In this document: positions 62,601 through 64,000 of the stretch, piece by piece
Numbering within the stretch: the first letter of the stretch is position 1
Layout: every line of letters begins with the position of its first letter
Source: Pseudofrankia saprophytica
Lineage (GTDB): Bacteria > Actinomycetota > Actinomycetes > Frankiales > Frankiaceae
Assembly (NCBI RefSeq): GCF_000235425.2
Contig: NZ_KI912266.1
Coordinates: 5,817,482 to 5,881,481 of the forward strand
Reading direction: 5' to 3'
DNA: 64,000 nt
Program-made: the position numbers and the translations under genes
The notes under the pieces: model-generated
What the model saw: the letters and a program-made list of their open reading frames with translations, nothing else
What the model was told of the DNA's origin: nothing
Database searches by the model: none

Positions 62601-63844
62601 GCGCGCTGCGGGTGGCCCTGCCGAGCCCCCAGGCACCCATCGTCGACCTGCGGGCCGGCGTCTACGGCGAGATCACCCCGGAACGTGCGCTGGTGCTGGT
62701 CTCGCTCGCCGGGTCGCGCATGGCCGGGTTCACCCTCAGCGGCGACCTGGGGCTGCTGTTCGGCTACGGCGCCAACCCCCGGTTCGCCGTCTCCGCCGGC
62801 GGGTTCCACCCCGGCTACGCCGGCCCGCCGGAGCTGTCCGCCCTGCGCCGGGTGACCGTGGACATGTCTCCGCCCGCGCTGCTGACCCTGCGCGCCGAGG
62901 CGTACGTCGCGCTGACCAGCAACGCCTTCATGTTGGGCGCCCGGGTCGAGGCGGGAATCGACTTCGGGGTCGCCGACGCGCGCGGCTACCTCGCCTTCGA
63001 CGCGATCGTGCTGTGGGCGCCGTTCCACTTCGAGGTCGACATCCGCGCCGGCATCGCCGTCCGCGCGCTGGGCGAGACGTTCGCCAGCATCGCGCTCGCC
63101 CTGCACCTGGAGGGCCCGGGCCGGTGGGTGGCGCACGGCACCGCCACCCTCCAGCTGTCGTTCCTGCCGGACATCGACCTCGAGGTCGGCCCGCTGACCT
63201 GGGGCACCAGCGCCGACCCGCCGCCGCCGCTCGCCTCGCCGCTGGCGGTGCTGCGCGCGGAGCTCGCCCGCCCGTCGGCCTGGGAGGTGCTGCCGCCGGA
63301 CGGCGCCGAGCACCTGGTCACCCTGCGCGACGCCACCCCGGCGGCGGGCAGCCTGTTCGCCCACCCGCTCGGCGGCGTGGGCGTCCGCCAGCGGGCCGTC
63401 CCGCTGGGCGTGCGCATCGACCAGCTCGGCGGGCGGCCCGTGAGCGAGCACCTGCTCACGCTCGGCCCGCCGACGCTCGCGGGAACCGCGGGCGCCACGG
63501 CCACGGGCGCCGCCCCGGTCACGGACCTGTTCGCGCCCGGCCTCTACCTGAACCTGACCGACGAGCAGAAGCTGTCCCGGCCCGCCTTCGAGCCGTTCAC
63601 CTCCGGCGCCCTGGCCACGGGGCTCGGTGCCGCCCGGTTCGGCACGGCGAGGCAGACCGACTACCGCTGGGAGACCGTCTTCCCGCACCGCGCCGACCTG
63701 CCCACCGTGGCGGGGGACGCGGCGCAGCTCACCCAGAAGCAGGCAGCCCAGGCGCTGGCCGCGAGCCCGGTCGGCCGGGCCGCGGCCGCCAACCCGTACC
63801 GCGTCGCCGGCACACCCCTGGCCCCGATCGGAGACATGCCGTGA
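59654..63844 (+). CDS. 1396-residue protein: metallopeptidase, IPT domain, DUF6603-like beta region
   Basis: A very large protein with several parts. Residues about 150-280 hold a zinc-peptidase signature, VVAHELAHLFDAPDEYG (His189, Glu190, His193), followed by Cys-rich PCLMNELELIALCP and an EF-hand-like DDDRDGVLDL. Residues about 285-470 contain IPT/TIG-like beta repeats (GVVPRFGRAGTTVRVVGKGL). A Pro/Thr/Ala linker then leads to a long beta-rich C-terminal half (VVGPAFELGWGSPISFLTAK, and DLRAGVYGEITPERALVLVS) that recalls the uncharacterised DUF6603 type. No signal peptide is seen. It is coupled to both neighbours by 4-bp overlaps. It may be an effector or structural part of a secreted or surface apparatus, but the function is unknown. 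Confidence 0.8.
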   Translation: MSHFRPLIGHILIQVVVVDGPPGTSARFAPGESAAALRDVYSGLGILRQLGQDWARAQPVPVREMFGFSVDSTTVTLSLDPHELEIAPDEVPARRDDVWLPLAARALRTKLSLGTDDLAKQMAELRQKLRRTTVFGLRVADAAVLFLTKYPVHHSAWAVSEGGDYAVVGMSPVTKSERDSKRRRRVVAHELAHLFDAPDEYGLGETGRVMCEASDNVGFFDTRNENCEFIVAPSAGLPAVVNPHQVPCLMNELELIALCPQSPGHLGWVDDDRDGVLDLARPATIQLSTHAARPFTGVVITGNNLWDTRSILFNDVETTAFDLRGANPDLPVNPADPLHVSVSVLVPRVPNGIYTVRVVTRAGPSTGSVDDTFLLVVDDFPQPTGDPVVWGVVPRFGRAGTTVRVVGKGLVGVTSVTFGGVQADMSTFVQSPLIFPDEDTFTIQAPAGPVGTVPVVVTRDDGAASPPFPGFADVTYPRPTTGTTPTPATTPAPADDEHGLLPSVLQFARDRLASLVNTGADALVNLLTGGAGASPAAGGAGSHTPPALAGPVAGAAGFPALPAAAGAPALAVPAALAQDVANDLAKARAELTAATGAPTNVLAHLAVALAALRSACQRAAAALPAAGTADQALARAITSATAGPRGLAAQLRLPASWPWTVSGPVARAEVHGPDTPVELAGVLALRRPVLTVQFDWALPRLTVTLTAEATVRFAADALVGALSSGAGADVKATLTVRVDSFDGVGVGGGTATRVRLPATVSNALLALRDLTFGLPERDFELAVDLTGSLGPVAVHIQGAGVILTVDPAAATPLAVKARPPDGAGLEVNAAVVRGGGFAARRGSTYHGVLDLVIGPVRAQAIVLIGTEPDFSLLLMLFARFAAPIQLSFGFTLNAVGGLLAVNRGLSSDAMIAGVGDGTADVLLFPDDPERVDAGLLERLFPARSGTVVVGPAFELGWGSPISFLTAKVGVFLQLPAPKLVLLGALRVALPSPQAPIVDLRAGVYGEITPERALVLVSLAGSRMAGFTLSGDLGLLFGYGANPRFAVSAGGFHPGYAGPPELSALRRVTVDMSPPALLTLRAEAYVALTSNAFMLGARVEAGIDFGVADARGYLAFDAIVLWAPFHFEVDIRAGIAVRALGETFASIALALHLEGPGRWVAHGTATLQLSFLPDIDLEVGPLTWGTSADPPPPLASPLAVLRAELARPSAWEVLPPDGAEHLVTLRDATPAAGSLFAHPLGGVGVRQRAVPLGVRIDQLGGRPVSEHLLTLGPPTLAGTAGATATGAAPVTDLFAPGLYLNLTDEQKLSRPAFEPFTSGALATGLGAARFGTARQTDYRWETVFPHRADLPTVAGDAAQLTQKQAAQALAASPVGRAAAANPYRVAGTPLAPIGDMP

Positions 63845-64000
63845 CCGACGGCCCGCTCGTCGCCTCGCCGGCGACCCCCGACGTCCCGTTCACGCCCGGC
63901 GACGTGGCGCTGGCGGCCTACACATTCCTGTCCTACGTGCGCACTGGACTCGCGGCGGCGGTCCGCGACCCGGCGGCGGGGGCGCTGCGCGCGACGGTCG
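63841..64000 (+). CDS. Third gene of the operon, cut by window edge
   Basis: A GTG start overlapping the previous stop (GTGA) opens a frame VTDGPLVASPATPDVPFTPG that continues to the end of the window as LAAYTFLSYVRTGLAAAV. Fifty-three codons are visible. I do not recognise it. The overlap shows that it belongs to the same operon as the giant metallopeptidase protein. Confidence 0.7.
   Translation, partial: MTDGPLVASPATPDVPFTPGDVALAAYTFLSYVRTGLAAAVRDPAAGALRATV

Noticed and set aside
61919..63688. 589-codon minus-strand open frame
   Set aside because: It is antisense to the large beta-rich protein and has a low-complexity Arg/Gln/Glu composition.
1..64000. tRNA, rRNA or riboswitch genes
   Set aside because: Reading by eye showed no tRNA cloverleaf, rRNA segment or known riboswitch core. 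A covariance-model search would be needed to exclude small RNAs.

Overview
The window comes from a high-GC actinobacterium. GTG and TTG starts, GGAGG-type ribosome binding sites, LLM/F420-type oxidoreductases, soluble cytochrome P450s with adjacent SDRs, and dense degenerate insertion sequences all fit a Frankia-like actinomycete. This is inferred from gene content; there is no rRNA or tRNA gene in the window to confirm it. The whole stretch looks like accessory genome: a mosaic of intact metabolic genes, partial duplications and decaying mobile elements.

Layout. 1-5.9 kb: a sugar-use locus with an MFS permease and a GH2 beta-glycosidase divergent from a LacI repressor, with two palindromic operators between them, followed by a lipoprotein substrate-binding protein. 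6.8-15 kb: two diguanylate-cyclase-era remnants and genes, including an ABC ATPase fragment, a membrane GGDEF protein, a scrambled copy of an NTF2-like gene behind a 23-bp repeat array, a second binding protein, an IS fragment and a P450. 14.4-29.4 kb: a catabolic or tailoring region with SnoaL-like protein, three SDRs, three P450s, two paralogous TetR regulators, an LLM oxidoreductase, an NTF2-like protein, a carboxymuconolactone-decarboxylase-like protein, a VOC protein and a third binding protein. Related AT-rich sites recur in front of several of these genes. 29.4-31.5 kb is mostly decayed sequence. 31.6-36.5 kb: an SDR whose stop codon is the TA target of two IS630-type elements, the second of which is itself split by an intact IS256-type element. 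36.5-38.4 kb: a degenerate second copy of the lacI/GH2 pair. 39.7-42.3 kb: a P450-SDR pair with the SDR truncated, and another SDR pseudogene.

42.4-51.3 kb holds a striking locus: a minus-strand run LuxE-like ligase, LuxC-like acyl-CoA reductase, Rieske oxygenase, a small unknown protein and a TauD-type dioxygenase, divergent from a hydrolase, TetR and aldo/keto reductase. There is no luciferase, so this looks like an oxidation/carboxylate-reduction pathway, not light production. 51.4-58.6 kb mixes IS fragments and pseudogenes with a PAS-like/GGDEF regulator and, at 56577-57593, a protein that matches the Pseudomonas syringae ethylene-forming enzyme at every active-site position I could check, with the same residue numbers. 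The right end (59-64 kb) starts an operon with a peptidoglycan-binding-domain protein, a 1396-residue metallopeptidase/IPT/beta-rich protein and a third gene cut by the window edge.

The most notable signals are the ethylene-forming-enzyme homologue, the LuxE-LuxC-Rieske-TauD cassette, the 23-bp operator-like arrays shared by dispersed genes, the IS nest seated exactly in a stop codon, and the giant metallopeptidase operon.
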